DNA of 64,000 bases from contig CAWFMV010000007.1 in the NCBI GenBank assembly GCA_963817015.1, forward strand, positions 868,001-932,000, written 5' to 3'. Position numbers and translations under genes: made by a program. Each line of letters starts with the position of its first letter. Within the stretch, counting starts at the first letter, position 1. This stretch comes from VAZQ01 sp963817015. Lineage in GTDB: Bacteria; Pseudomonadota; Alphaproteobacteria; Rhizobiales; Xanthobacteraceae. The notes under the pieces were generated by a model. The model searched no databases. It was not told where the DNA came from and saw only the letters and a program-made list of their open reading frames with translations. Of the stretch, positions 35,272 through 43,389 are shown piece by piece.

Positions 35272-36195
35272 ATGTTGAATATTCCGACTGATCTCTTGCG
35301 AACTTTGACCACCGTTGTGGACCTGAGCAGCTTCACCAAAGCTGCCAAAGCACTGGGGATCACCCAGCCCGCGGTAAGCGCCCAGATCAAGCGCTTGCAA
35401 TCGCTTTTGGGGTACGACCTGCTCGACAAGCGGGCGCCCGGCGTGATCCTCACTCCGCGCGGAGAATTCGTGGTCAACCAGGCACGTCGGCTGCTGTCCA
35501 TCAATGACGATATCCTGCGGTCGACCAGCGGCGGTCGCATCTCGAAGACTCTGCGGGTCGGAATTCCCGGTGACTATGCGGGCTCGCGAGTTCCGGAAAA
35601 GCTCGCGCGTTTCCGCCTGCGCTGGCCCTCGATCAACTTCATTGTGAGCAGCGCGTCCTCCGAGCAGTTGCTGCGCGATCTGGCGCAGGGCGATCTCGAC
35701 GTGGCGATGGCGGTGACTGAAACACCCCCGCCCCTGATCGAGCCAAGGCATACTTGGATGCGCGAGGCGGTGTGGGTAGCGAGCCCTGCGACTCGGATCG
35801 ATCCGAAGGGCCCGGTCCCTCTTGTCTGCTACGGTGAGGATTGTGCTTCGCAGCGGGTCGCGGTCGCGGCGCTTCGGCAGGCAGGCCGCACCTGTGAGTT
35901 CGTCTATACCTCTCGGAGCCTGGTAAGCCTCGCGGCCGCCGTCCAGGCCGGTTTCGGCGTCATGGCCATGCCGCGCGGGCGGGCATCGAAGAAGGGCCTT
36001 GTTGTCTGGGAAGGGCCGCCGTTACCGAAGCTGCCAGAGCTCTACTGCGGCATTTACGTGCGCGAGGGCGGGACTTCGGCTGAGATCAATGATCTCGCCG
36101 ACTATCTCGAAGATTTGCGCAGCGAGCCGATGGAGCCCGGTGAGGAGCAGGCCAGCGGCTCGATCTCCGTGATGCGGCCCTCCAAGGTCGGCTGA
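35272..36195 (+). CDS. LysR-family transcriptional regulator
   Basis: A 307-residue regulator. The winged HTH occupies residues ~5-65 (DLLRTLTTVVDLSSFTKAAK, then ITQPAVSAQIKRLQ and GYDLLDKR), and the effector domain follows from ~90 (LRVGIPGDYAGSRVPEKL, then SSEQLLRDLAQGDLDVAM). ATG 35272 (MLNIPTDLLRTL) is chosen because it aligns with LysR starts; the frame is open from 35140 but that part covers the octamer repeats. Two ModA-like binding-protein genes follow on the same strand and may be its targets, and ndvA is divergent. Effector unknown. Confidence 0.88.
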   Translation: MLNIPTDLLRTLTTVVDLSSFTKAAKALGITQPAVSAQIKRLQSLLGYDLLDKRAPGVILTPRGEFVVNQARRLLSINDDILRSTSGGRISKTLRVGIPGDYAGSRVPEKLARFRLRWPSINFIVSSASSEQLLRDLAQGDLDVAMAVTETPPPLIEPRHTWMREAVWVASPATRIDPKGPVPLVCYGEDCASQRVAVAALRQAGRTCEFVYTSRSLVSLAAAVQAGFGVMAMPRGRASKKGLVVWEGPPLPKLPELYCGIYVREGGTSAEINDLADYLEDLRSEPMEPGEEQASGSISVMRPSKVG

Positions 36196-36344
36196 GCCTT
36201 CGCAGCTTGGCTTTTTGGCTTTGCGGTTTGCACAATGGGGTCGCAGGAAGCGATTCCTGTCCTTAATTCCATTGTTGTCGATACCCGCCACCGTAGTATG
36301 GGTGACGCCGCCCTGAGCGGCGAAGTTCGCCATAAGGAAACGGC

Positions 36345-37148
36345 ATGACCAGCCAATCCGGTATTTGTGCTCGAGATATTTGCGCTCGAAGTGTTGCTGG
36401 CCTTGTGTCGATTGCGGTGCTGGCTTTTTCAGCGTCTCACGCGGTGGCTTCAGATGTCCGCGTCTATACGTCCGGCGCTCCCGCTGAAATTCAGAAAGGT
36501 TTGGCCCAGAGATTCAACGAGGCGAGCGGTCATCGGCTTGTTATCATCTCAGGGACGCTGGCCGTGATCCAGGACCGGCTGCTGGCTTCCGAAGCGGCTG
36601 ACGTAGTGGTCTTGCCGGTGCCCTCGGTCGACACATTGGATAAGGCTGGAAAGCTGCGCGCGGGCAGCCGGGTCGGTCTCGCGCGAGTAGGGATTGGTGT
36701 CGCGGTGCGGCAGGGCGCGACCGTGCCCGACGTCTCCACCGTGGACGCGTTCCGCAAAACGTTGCTGGCAGCGCGCTCGATCGTGCATCCGGATCCGAAG
36801 GGCGGCGGCTTCACCGGTGCGCATATCGACAGGGTGTTCGAGCGTCTGGGGATCGCCGATGTGGTGAGGCCGAAGGTTAAGCTGATGTTCGCCATCGGTG
36901 GCGGAATGGCGGCGGTGGCCAAGGGCGACGCCGAGATCGGCCTCTTCAATGTCAGCGAGATTCTGCCGGTCTCGGGCGCTGCTCTGGCCGGCGCGTTCCC
37001 GACCGAGTTGCAGAACTTCATTACCTTCGGGGGTGCTGTGTCGGTCGGCAGTACTGCTCCGGATGTAGCGGTGGAGTATCTGAGATTGCTGGCAGGCGCG
37101 CGCGATGCGTGGGCTGCGGGCGGATTCGAGGCGATCAGCGCACGCTGA
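36345..37148 (+). CDS. ModA-like extracellular solute-binding protein, copy 1
   Basis: A 267-residue exported protein of the SBP_bac_11 (molybdate-binding-like) family. ATG 36345 follows AAGGAAACGGC. The leader (SVAGLVSIAVLAFSASHAV) ends near VASDVRVYTSGAPAEIQKGL. Conserved core: FNEASGHRLVIISGTLAVIQDRL, EAADVVVLPVPSVDTLDKAG, VGIGVAVRQGATVPDVS, and GDAEIGLFNVSEILPV near the end. These match the ModA fold, but the ligand residues typical of true molybdate binders are not evident and no modBC genes are near. It follows the LysR gene and precedes a paralogue, so a tandem orphan pair is inferred. Confidence 0.83.
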   Translation: MTSQSGICARDICARSVAGLVSIAVLAFSASHAVASDVRVYTSGAPAEIQKGLAQRFNEASGHRLVIISGTLAVIQDRLLASEAADVVVLPVPSVDTLDKAGKLRAGSRVGLARVGIGVAVRQGATVPDVSTVDAFRKTLLAARSIVHPDPKGGGFTGAHIDRVFERLGIADVVRPKVKLMFAIGGGMAAVAKGDAEIGLFNVSEILPVSGAALAGAFPTELQNFITFGGAVSVGSTAPDVAVEYLRLLAGARDAWAAGGFEAISAR

Positions 37149-37294
37149 GCAACGGATTCGTCCTGTTAACCACATATTAGCCTTAACTCTTCCGCCCCGA
37201 TGGTTGTACCGCTAGGGTGCAGCAATCGAGCAGGGCGGGACGTTGCCGTTCAAGTGGCCAGGCTTTTCAGGCCGCAAGTCGTAGCAGGGGAGTC

Positions 37295-38056
37295 ATGATG
37301 TTTCGGGCATTGTCGGCGGCAGCTTTGCTGCTGTGTGTGAGCTATCCGCAGGCGGACGCAGCGGAAATTACACTCTGGTCCCCTGGTGCGGTCGCCAGCT
37401 CGCTGCGCGAGCTCGTTCCGCAGTTCGAGCAGGCCTCCGGCCATAAGGTCACGGTCCAGTATTCGCCTGCGCTGGCGCTGGTGGACAAGCTCAAGGCTGG
37501 CGAGGCCGGCGACGTCGCCATCGTGGGCGCCTCGGCCGCCGACGAGCTGATCAAGCTCGGCAAGCTTACCGCTGGCAGCAAGGTTTTGATTGCTCGGGTC
37601 GGTGTCGGCGTTTTTGTACGTCGCGGTGATCCAAAGCCGGACATCAGCTCGCGCGATGCATTCGTGCGCTCGGTCATGAACGCCAAGGTCATCTCCTATT
37701 CCGATCCCAGGCTCGGCGGGACCGCCGCCAATTATGTCGGGCAATTGATGGGTTCGCTTGATGTTACTGGATCGATCGGACCAAAGACCAAGCTGACGCC
37801 ACCGTCAAAGCCGCTTGCCGACTTCGTTGCCAGTGGCGGAGCTGATTTTGGACTCAATCAGATCACCGAGATTCTGCAGGACCCGCGTCTTGAGCTTGTG
37901 GGGCCGCTGCCGGCGGACATCCAGTTCTATACGGAATATGCAGCTGGTGTGATGGCCGCGAGCGCACACCAGGACGTCGACAAGGCTTTGATCGCCTTCT
38001 TGTCGACGCCAGCCGCTTCGGCTGTCATGAAGTCGAAAGGCTTCACGCAGTTTTAG
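37295..38056 (+). CDS. ModA-like extracellular solute-binding protein, copy 2
   Basis: A 253-residue paralogue of the preceding gene. ATG 37295 (MMFRALSAAALLLC) has GCAGGGGAG just upstream; the leader ends at ADA-AEITLWSPGAVASSL. The same motif order is seen: FEQASGHKVTVQYSPALALVD, GEAGDVAIVGASAADELI, VGVGVFVRRGDPKPDIS, GGADFGLNQITEIL. The gap from copy 1 is 146 bases, so it may have its own promoter. Ligand unknown. A Rhizobiales-type palindrome begins on its stop codon. Confidence 0.83.
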   Translation: MMFRALSAAALLLCVSYPQADAAEITLWSPGAVASSLRELVPQFEQASGHKVTVQYSPALALVDKLKAGEAGDVAIVGASAADELIKLGKLTAGSKVLIARVGVGVFVRRGDPKPDISSRDAFVRSVMNAKVISYSDPRLGGTAANYVGQLMGSLDVTGSIGPKTKLTPPSKPLADFVASGGADFGLNQITEILQDPRLELVGPLPADIQFYTEYAAGVMAASAHQDVDKALIAFLSTPAASAVMKSKGFTQF

Positions 38057-38127
38057 AGCATGGTCCCGAAAAGCTTGCCCCGGACTTGATCGGGGGTGGA
38101 AACGGGTTTTCGGGAAGGATCATGCTC
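38056..38127. repeat. GAGCATGGTC...GGATCATGCTC palindrome
   Basis: Inverted repeat with outer arms GAGCATGGTCCCGAAAA and TTTTCGGGAAGGATCATGCTC, and an inner segment GCCCCGGACTTGATCGGGG that is itself palindromic. It belongs to the same family as 30835-30880. It begins at the last base of the binding-protein stop and ends just before the convergent GGDEF-EAL gene, so it may terminate both transcripts. Confidence 0.75.
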
Positions 38128-38137
38128 AAACATAAAG

Positions 38138-40860
38138 TCAAGCTGCTTGGGCACCACGTGGCGAGCCTGATCGCTCAAACGTCAGCTCGCCGAGCGGAAC
38201 GGGGCGGCTGAACAGAAATCCCTGTGCCAATTGGCATCCGGCACTACGAACTAGCGCCAGCTGATCGGTCGTCTCGACGCCCTCTGCAGCGGTTTCGATG
38301 TCGAGCGCGCGCCCGAGCCCCGCGATCGCGCACACGATCGCGGCGCTGTCGGGGTCGCTCGTCATGCTCTGAATGAAAGTCTTGTCAATCTTGATCTTGT
38401 CGAACGGGAACATCTGCAGATAGCGCATCGACGAGTATCCAATCCCGAAATCGTCAAGCACGATCGAGACCCCGAGATTCTTGATCTCATGCAGCACGGC
38501 GACGTGTTCTTCGTTGTTGTCGAGGAGCACGGTCTCGGTGATCTCGAGCTCCAGCCGGCCGGCTGGCAGTCCGCATTGCTCGAGGATCGACTTGAGGACG
38601 CCCGGGAGACCGGGCTGCTTGAATTGCGCCGGCGACATGTTGACCGCGAGCTTGAGATGGGACGGCCACTGCACGGCGTCGGCGCAGGCTTTGCCCAGGA
38701 TCCACTCGCCGAGCGGAACGATCAGCCCGCTTTCTTCCGCCAGCGATATGAACTGATCTGGAGGGATCAGGCCACGCTCGGGATGGCGCCAGCGAACCAG
38801 AGCTTCGACGCCGCAAGCGTCAAGCTTGCCTGCATTGACGATCGTCTGGTAGTGCAGCTCGAATTCATTGCGCGCGATCGCCTTGCGCATGTCGTCCTCG
38901 AGCTCGCGGCGCTCGCGCGCTGTCGTCTCCATGGCAGGTTCGAACAGGCAGTAGCGGTTCCCTCCGAGAGACTTGGCCCTGTAGAGGGCGAGATCGGCAT
39001 TCTTGAGCAGCGCATCCGGATTGGTGCCGTCCTGCGGCGCGAATGTGATGCCGACACTGGTCTCGATCGTGAATCGCCGACTCTCGAAATCATATGGCTC
39101 GGTCACGACGGCGAGAATCCTGTCGGCGAGACTGGTCGCAGTCTCCTTGATACCGTTGGGCAGCGACACCAGGATGGCGAACTCATCACCACCGAGCCTG
39201 GCAATGGTTTCGATATCGGGAATCGCATTGCGCAGCCGCTGCGCCACGACCTTCAAGAGCGAGTCGCCGACGGCATGGCCGAGTGAATCGTTCACGGTCT
39301 TGAAGCGGTCGAGGTCCAACATCAAGATCGCAAACGGGCTTCCGTGGGTCCGGAGCTTCTCGATGGCCGCGCGCGCCCGATCCATGAATAGCGTACGGTT
39401 GGCGAGCCCGGTCAGGCTGTCGTACCGCGCCATATGGGCGAGCTCCGCCTCGGCTCGTTTCTGTGCCGTGATGTCCTGGTGCACCGCGACCCAGCCTCCG
39501 TCGCGCATCGGCTGGTGGGTGGTCGAAACGATGCGGCCGTCCTGTAGCGTATGGACCACGCAAGTTGGCCGGTTCAGGCTGATCTGCTCCGCGGTCTTGG
39601 CGATGAAGTCCGCAAATCCTCCGGCACTTGTCCTGCCATAACACGCGAGGTGATGATGTCCTGGATCGACATGCCGGGTTTGGTCTGTTCCGGCGTAAGC
39701 TTATAGATCTCGTTGTACTGCCTGTTGCAAATGATCAGCCGACTCTGCCCATCGAACATCGACAGGCCCTGCGACATGTTGTTCAACGCAGCGTCGAGCT
39801 GTCGTGATTTCTGCGTCAGTGATGATTCGGAATTGCTGAGGCGGCGAACCTGCCGCGTGACCGAGAGCAGCAGGTAGATCGAGCACACCAGCAGGGCGGC
39901 GCTACCGAAGCCGATAGTGGCGGCGCGCTGGCGCCAGCCGTCGAGTGCCGCTCGGTCGGTGACCATGATGTCAACAACGAGCGGATAGTCAGGGACGGTG
40001 CGGACCGATACGAAGTTGGTGCTGCCGTCGGATTAACTCGCGGTGCTGTAGCCGCCGCCACTATTGACGACCGCGGCATGCCATTCAGACCCGACGCTGT
40101 CAGTCTTGCCGGCGAGGGCCGGCAAATCCGGATGGCTGGCGAGGATCGTCCCATCCCATTTGCGCAGCCTGAACTGGTGACTGTGAACCGATTGGATGGA
40201 GCCGTAGATGTTCTCAAAATATTCCGTGTTGACGCTGCAATAGATAATCCCGGCGAACTCGCCCGTCGCGGTTTCCAGGCGCCGGGCAAAGACGATCGTC
40301 TGCTTTCCGTCGATGCGGTTGTAGATCGGGGTTGAGGTACTGATTTGTGCGTCGCTGCGGTCGCGCGCATCCCTGAAGTAGTCGCGATCGGCAATGTTGA
40401 TGGCGGGGGTGGGCCAGGCCGCGGTCGATACGGTCAGCTGGCCATTGCGGTCCGCAATGGCGATATTGAATGCCTGCGGTAGGCGCCCGAGCTTGTCGGC
40501 CAAAGCGTCGTGCATGCTGCGGCGGTTGAACGCGTAGCGGAAGCTCGCCGGCGTATCGATGTCCAGGTCCTTGGTCGCGCGCTTGGTCTCGATCAGTACG
40601 GAATCGATGCCGTAGATGGATCGCGACAGTTGGCTTGCGAGCACCGCGGCGATATTGCCGGACTCCGCGATCGCGGCCCGAAATGCATCGGACCGGAGCT
40701 CCCAGATTGTCCAGCCGACCGCGCCCGCCGAAACACCGAGCAGGACAAGAGCGGCCCACCAGAAATCTCGCAGCGGAATCGACAGCCGTGGAGTGCGCGC
40801 CGCCTGCTCGATCGCAGGCGCAACGTTTCCACCTCGAACAGGTTGAACGGGCTCGGACAT
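38138..40860 (-). CDS. Cache-PAS-GGDEF-EAL cyclic-di-GMP protein, with a stop codon and a frame break
   Basis: Large membrane sensor for c-di-GMP turnover. From ATG 40860: a membrane helix (FWWAALVLLGVSAGAVGWTIW), a dCache-like periplasmic sensor (NIADRDYFRDARDRSDAQIS), a second helix (GFGSAALLVCSIYLLLSV), a PAS_7 domain (NNMSQGLSMFDGQSRLIICN), a GGDEF domain with intact RLGGDEFAIL and an EAL domain with intact GVEALVRWRHP and DDFGIGYSS. Two lesions split it: TAA at 40033-40035 in the same frame (STAS-stop-SDGSTNF), and a missing base near 39620 (EDLR to DFIAKTAEQ). Without both it would be about 907 residues. The catalytic halves look undamaged, so either sequence errors or a young pseudogene. 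Confidence 0.82.
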
Positions 40861-40976
40861 CAGGCCACGACCAAGCAGCTGCGACTGTGACTTGTAATTA
40901 CTCGCCAAGTATGCCGGCCGTCTGCCGAATTTCCGCTTAAGGTCTTGAGTTAATCAATCGCCAACAGAACCTGCCG

Positions 40977-41052
40977 CTAGTGGTCCGATTCTAACATTCG
41001 CAGCCCTTCTCGGCGGGCTCTCTTGCGAATGTTAGAATCAAAGGACCACTAG
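40977..41052. repeat. CTAGTG-type hairpin element, copy C
   Basis: Arms CTAGTGGTCC + GATTCTAACATTCGCA on the left and, read from the right strand, CTAGTGGTCC + TTT + GATTCTAACATTCGCA. Apart from the three-base insertion the arms are perfect. The loop is about 20 bases. The stem sequence differs from copies A and B but the layout is the same. Confidence 0.87.
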
Positions 41053-41065
41053 CAAGTATAGGTTT

Positions 41066-41144
41066 CTAGTGGAGCTTTGGATTTGACATTCGCCTCGCGA
41101 GCCCGCGGCTGGGTGGGGAGCGAATGTCAAATCCGCTCCACTAG
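41066..41144. repeat. CTAGTG-type hairpin element, copy D
   Basis: Left arm CTAGTGGAGC + TTT + GGATTTGACATTCG; right arm in reverse complement CTAGTGGAGC + GGATTTGACATTCG. Perfect pairing apart from the TTT, this time on the left arm. It lies 13 bases after copy C. The right-hand strand reads TTTGACATTCGC, which contains a -35-like TTGACA, though no matching -10 is seen. Confidence 0.87.
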
Positions 41145-41381
41145 CCGCTGGTTCCCTTGCTCAGGCGCTCGGGGCCGCCAGAGCACGCTTCGGAAAAGAC
41201 AGACGCCGAGCCGAGCCTTCCGAAAGGCTTAACCGTGTTCGGATTCCGCCGCGCCAGCACGATGACCAAAGTGGCGCTTTAACAGATTCCTGCGATGGGG
41301 AGAGGTTCCAATCGGGGGCGGGATCGCCAGTCGTCGGTGCATGCACAGGATGCCTTTCACAAGCGGCTTGAGAGAAACACT

Positions 41382-41849
41382 GTGCAGCTAAATCTCTATG
41401 CACGGGCTAGGTCGCTCGCCGCGCTGCTGCCGCGGCCGCTGCGGTTTCTTGCGGTCGGTGGTCTCGGCCTTGCGACCAATATTGCTGTTTTCACCATCGT
41501 CTGGATGCTTGGCGTCCCTTCGCTGACCGCTGGTCTGCTGGCGCTCGTTGCGGCGACGATTCTGGCCTGGCGGCTCAATCGTGCCTTCACCTTTGATCGC
41601 ACGGGGCGTCCCCAGCGCGAGGAAGCCATGCGCTACGCCGTTGTAACGGCGGTTGCGCAAGGCACCAGCTATGCGGTGTTCGCTGTGCTGGTGCTGACCG
41701 TACTGGCGCGCCTGCCGCAGGCCGCGATCGTCGCCGGCGCGGCTGTCGGCGCGCTGATCTCCTACAACGGCCACCGCCTGTTCGCCTTCGCGCCTTGCCA
41801 CGCCGATGCGTCCGGCACCTCCGGTTCTTCGGGCTTGGTGCGGTCATGA
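41382..41849 (+). CDS. GtrA-family membrane protein
   Basis: Four-helix membrane protein of the GtrA family (PF04138), proposed to flip prenyl-linked sugars for surface glycan modification. Helices: FLAVGGLGLATNIAVFTIVWML, LTAGLLALVAATILAWRLN, AVAQGTSYAVFAVLVLTVL and AIVAGAAVGALISYNGHRLFAF. The conserved RPLRFLAVGG and LNRAFTFDRTGRP segments are present. The start is taken as GTG 41382 (VQLNLYARARSL), preceded by GAGAG, giving 155 residues; ATG 41295 would add 29. The stop overlaps the next start (ATGA), so it is coupled to the FAD oxidoreductase. Confidence 0.82.
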   Translation: MQLNLYARARSLAALLPRPLRFLAVGGLGLATNIAVFTIVWMLGVPSLTAGLLALVAATILAWRLNRAFTFDRTGRPQREEAMRYAVVTAVAQGTSYAVFAVLVLTVLARLPQAAIVAGAAVGALISYNGHRLFAFAPCHADASGTSGSSGLVRS

Positions 41850-43363
41850 CGAAGCATGTCGACGTCTTCGTCATCGGTGCAGGGCCGGCCGGCCTCACAG
41901 CGGCCTATTGCCTGAGCAAGGAGGGATCGTCGGTTCTCGTCATCGAGAAAGATCCGGCCTATGTGGGCGGCATCAGCCGCACCGTTCGCTACAAAGATTT
42001 CCTCTTCGATGTTGGGGGCCATCGCTTCTTCTCAAAATCGAAAGAGGTGGTGGACCTCTGGCGCGAGATTTTGCCCGATGACTTCATCGAGCGTCCGCGT
42101 CTGTCCCGTATCTTCTACGGCGGCAAGTTCTATTCCTATCCGTTGAGCGCCTTCCAGGCGCTCACCAATCTCGGCCTCGTCACCAGCGCGGCCTGCATGC
42201 TGTCCTATGCATACGCCAGGCTGCGCCCGATCAAGGACGCGCGAACGTTCCATCACTGGGTGCGCAATCAGTTCGGCGAAAAGCTGTTCTCGATCTTCTT
42301 CAAGACCTACACCGAAAAGGTCTGGGGAATGTCGTGCGACGAGATTTCTGCCGACTGGGCGGCGCAGCGGATCAAGGGCCTCAACCTCGGCGTTGCGGTC
42401 AGGAATGCGCTGGTCCGCGCGGTCAGGCCTGCAGGTCGCACGCGCCGGGATGGTGAGCCTGTCGTCAAGACGCTGATCGAGAGCTTCCAGTATCCGCGCA
42501 AGGGCCCGGGAATGATGTGGGAGGCTGCGGCCCGCAAGGTCCAGGAGCACGGCGGCTGCGTCCTGATGGGCCGTGAGCTGCGCCGGCTGGCCTACGATGC
42601 CGGCCGCAAGATCTGGGCGCTCGAGGCAGCGGCCACTGATGGCCGCGTCGAAAACTACACTGCCCGGCATGTCATCAGCTCGGCGCCTATGCGCGAGCTG
42701 GTCGAGAAGATCGTGCCGCGGCCGATCTCGATCTTCCATGCTCGTGCGCTGCGCTATCGCGATTTTCTCACTGTGGCGCTGATGGTGCGCAAGCCGGATA
42801 TGTTTCCCGACAACTGGATCTATATCCACGATCCGGCGGTCAAGGTTGGTCGGGTGCAGAACTTCCGCTCGTGGTCGCCCGAGATGGTGCCGGCGGACAT
42901 GAACTGCCTGGGGCTCGAATATTTCTGCTTCGACGGCGACGAGCTCTGGAATATGGCGGACGAGGACCTCATCGCGCTGGCCAAGCGTGAGGTCGCGCAT
43001 ATCGGACTTGTTGGCGAAGCGGACGTGCTTGATGCCTGCGTGGTGCGGCAGCCCAAGGCTTATCCGGTCTATGACGAGGACTATCGCGATAACGTCGCGA
43101 TGGTCCGGCGCGATCTCGAGCTCAGCTATCCGACGCTGCATCTCGTCGGACGCAACGGCATGCACAAGTATAACAATCAGGATCATGCCATGATGACCGC
43201 CATGCTGACGGCGCGAAACATCGTCCAGGGCGAGCGCGCCTACAATGTCTGGGAGGTCAACGAGGACGCCGAGTACCACGAGGCCGGCTCGTCTGGCGTT
43301 CGTGACGCACTGCAAAGCGAGCGCAGCGTGCCGCAGCGCGCGAAGCGGGCAGTCGGCGGCTGA
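41846..43363 (+). CDS. NAD(P)/FAD-dependent oxidoreductase (UDP-galactopyranose mutase/amine oxidase-like)
   Basis: A 505-residue flavoprotein. The FAD-binding Rossmann motif is at the start (VDVFVIGAGPAGLTAAYCL, then VLVIEKDPAYVGGISRTV), followed by the DVGGHRFFSKS segment seen in UDP-galactopyranose mutase and related enzymes, FSIFFKTYTEKVWGMSCDEI, and a C-terminal YPVYDEDYRDNV and GRNGMHKYNNQDHAM part. Such proteins often lie next to GtrA and glycosyltransferase genes in glycan clusters. The reaction is unknown; sugar-ring or lipid-carrier chemistry is possible. ATG 41846 overlaps the GtrA stop; the GT87 gene begins 26 bases after the stop. Confidence 0.85.
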   Translation: MTKHVDVFVIGAGPAGLTAAYCLSKEGSSVLVIEKDPAYVGGISRTVRYKDFLFDVGGHRFFSKSKEVVDLWREILPDDFIERPRLSRIFYGGKFYSYPLSAFQALTNLGLVTSAACMLSYAYARLRPIKDARTFHHWVRNQFGEKLFSIFFKTYTEKVWGMSCDEISADWAAQRIKGLNLGVAVRNALVRAVRPAGRTRRDGEPVVKTLIESFQYPRKGPGMMWEAAARKVQEHGGCVLMGRELRRLAYDAGRKIWALEAAATDGRVENYTARHVISSAPMRELVEKIVPRPISIFHARALRYRDFLTVALMVRKPDMFPDNWIYIHDPAVKVGRVQNFRSWSPEMVPADMNCLGLEYFCFDGDELWNMADEDLIALAKREVAHIGLVGEADVLDACVVRQPKAYPVYDEDYRDNVAMVRRDLELSYPTLHLVGRNGMHKYNNQDHAMMTAMLTARNIVQGERAYNVWEVNEDAEYHEAGSSGVRDALQSERSVPQRAKRAVGG

Positions 43364-43389
43364 TCGATGGCCGCGCGCAGGGGATCGCA

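Larger units (their letters stand above)
40861..41381. other. Intergenic region holding two hairpin elements
   Basis: About 520 bases between the divergent GGDEF-EAL and GtrA genes. It contains two CTAGTG-type hairpins, at 40977-41052 and 41066-41144, separated by only 13 bases. The rest (41145-41381) shows no convincing gene; short open frames there have no recognisable protein features. Promoters of both flanking genes should lie here but I cannot point to a convincing -35/-10 pair. Confidence 0.5.

Noticed and set aside
41066..41144. TTGACA inside hairpin copy D as a promoter
   Set aside because: No -10 hexamer at a suitable distance, and the equivalent positions in the other copies read differently, so it is not a conserved promoter.
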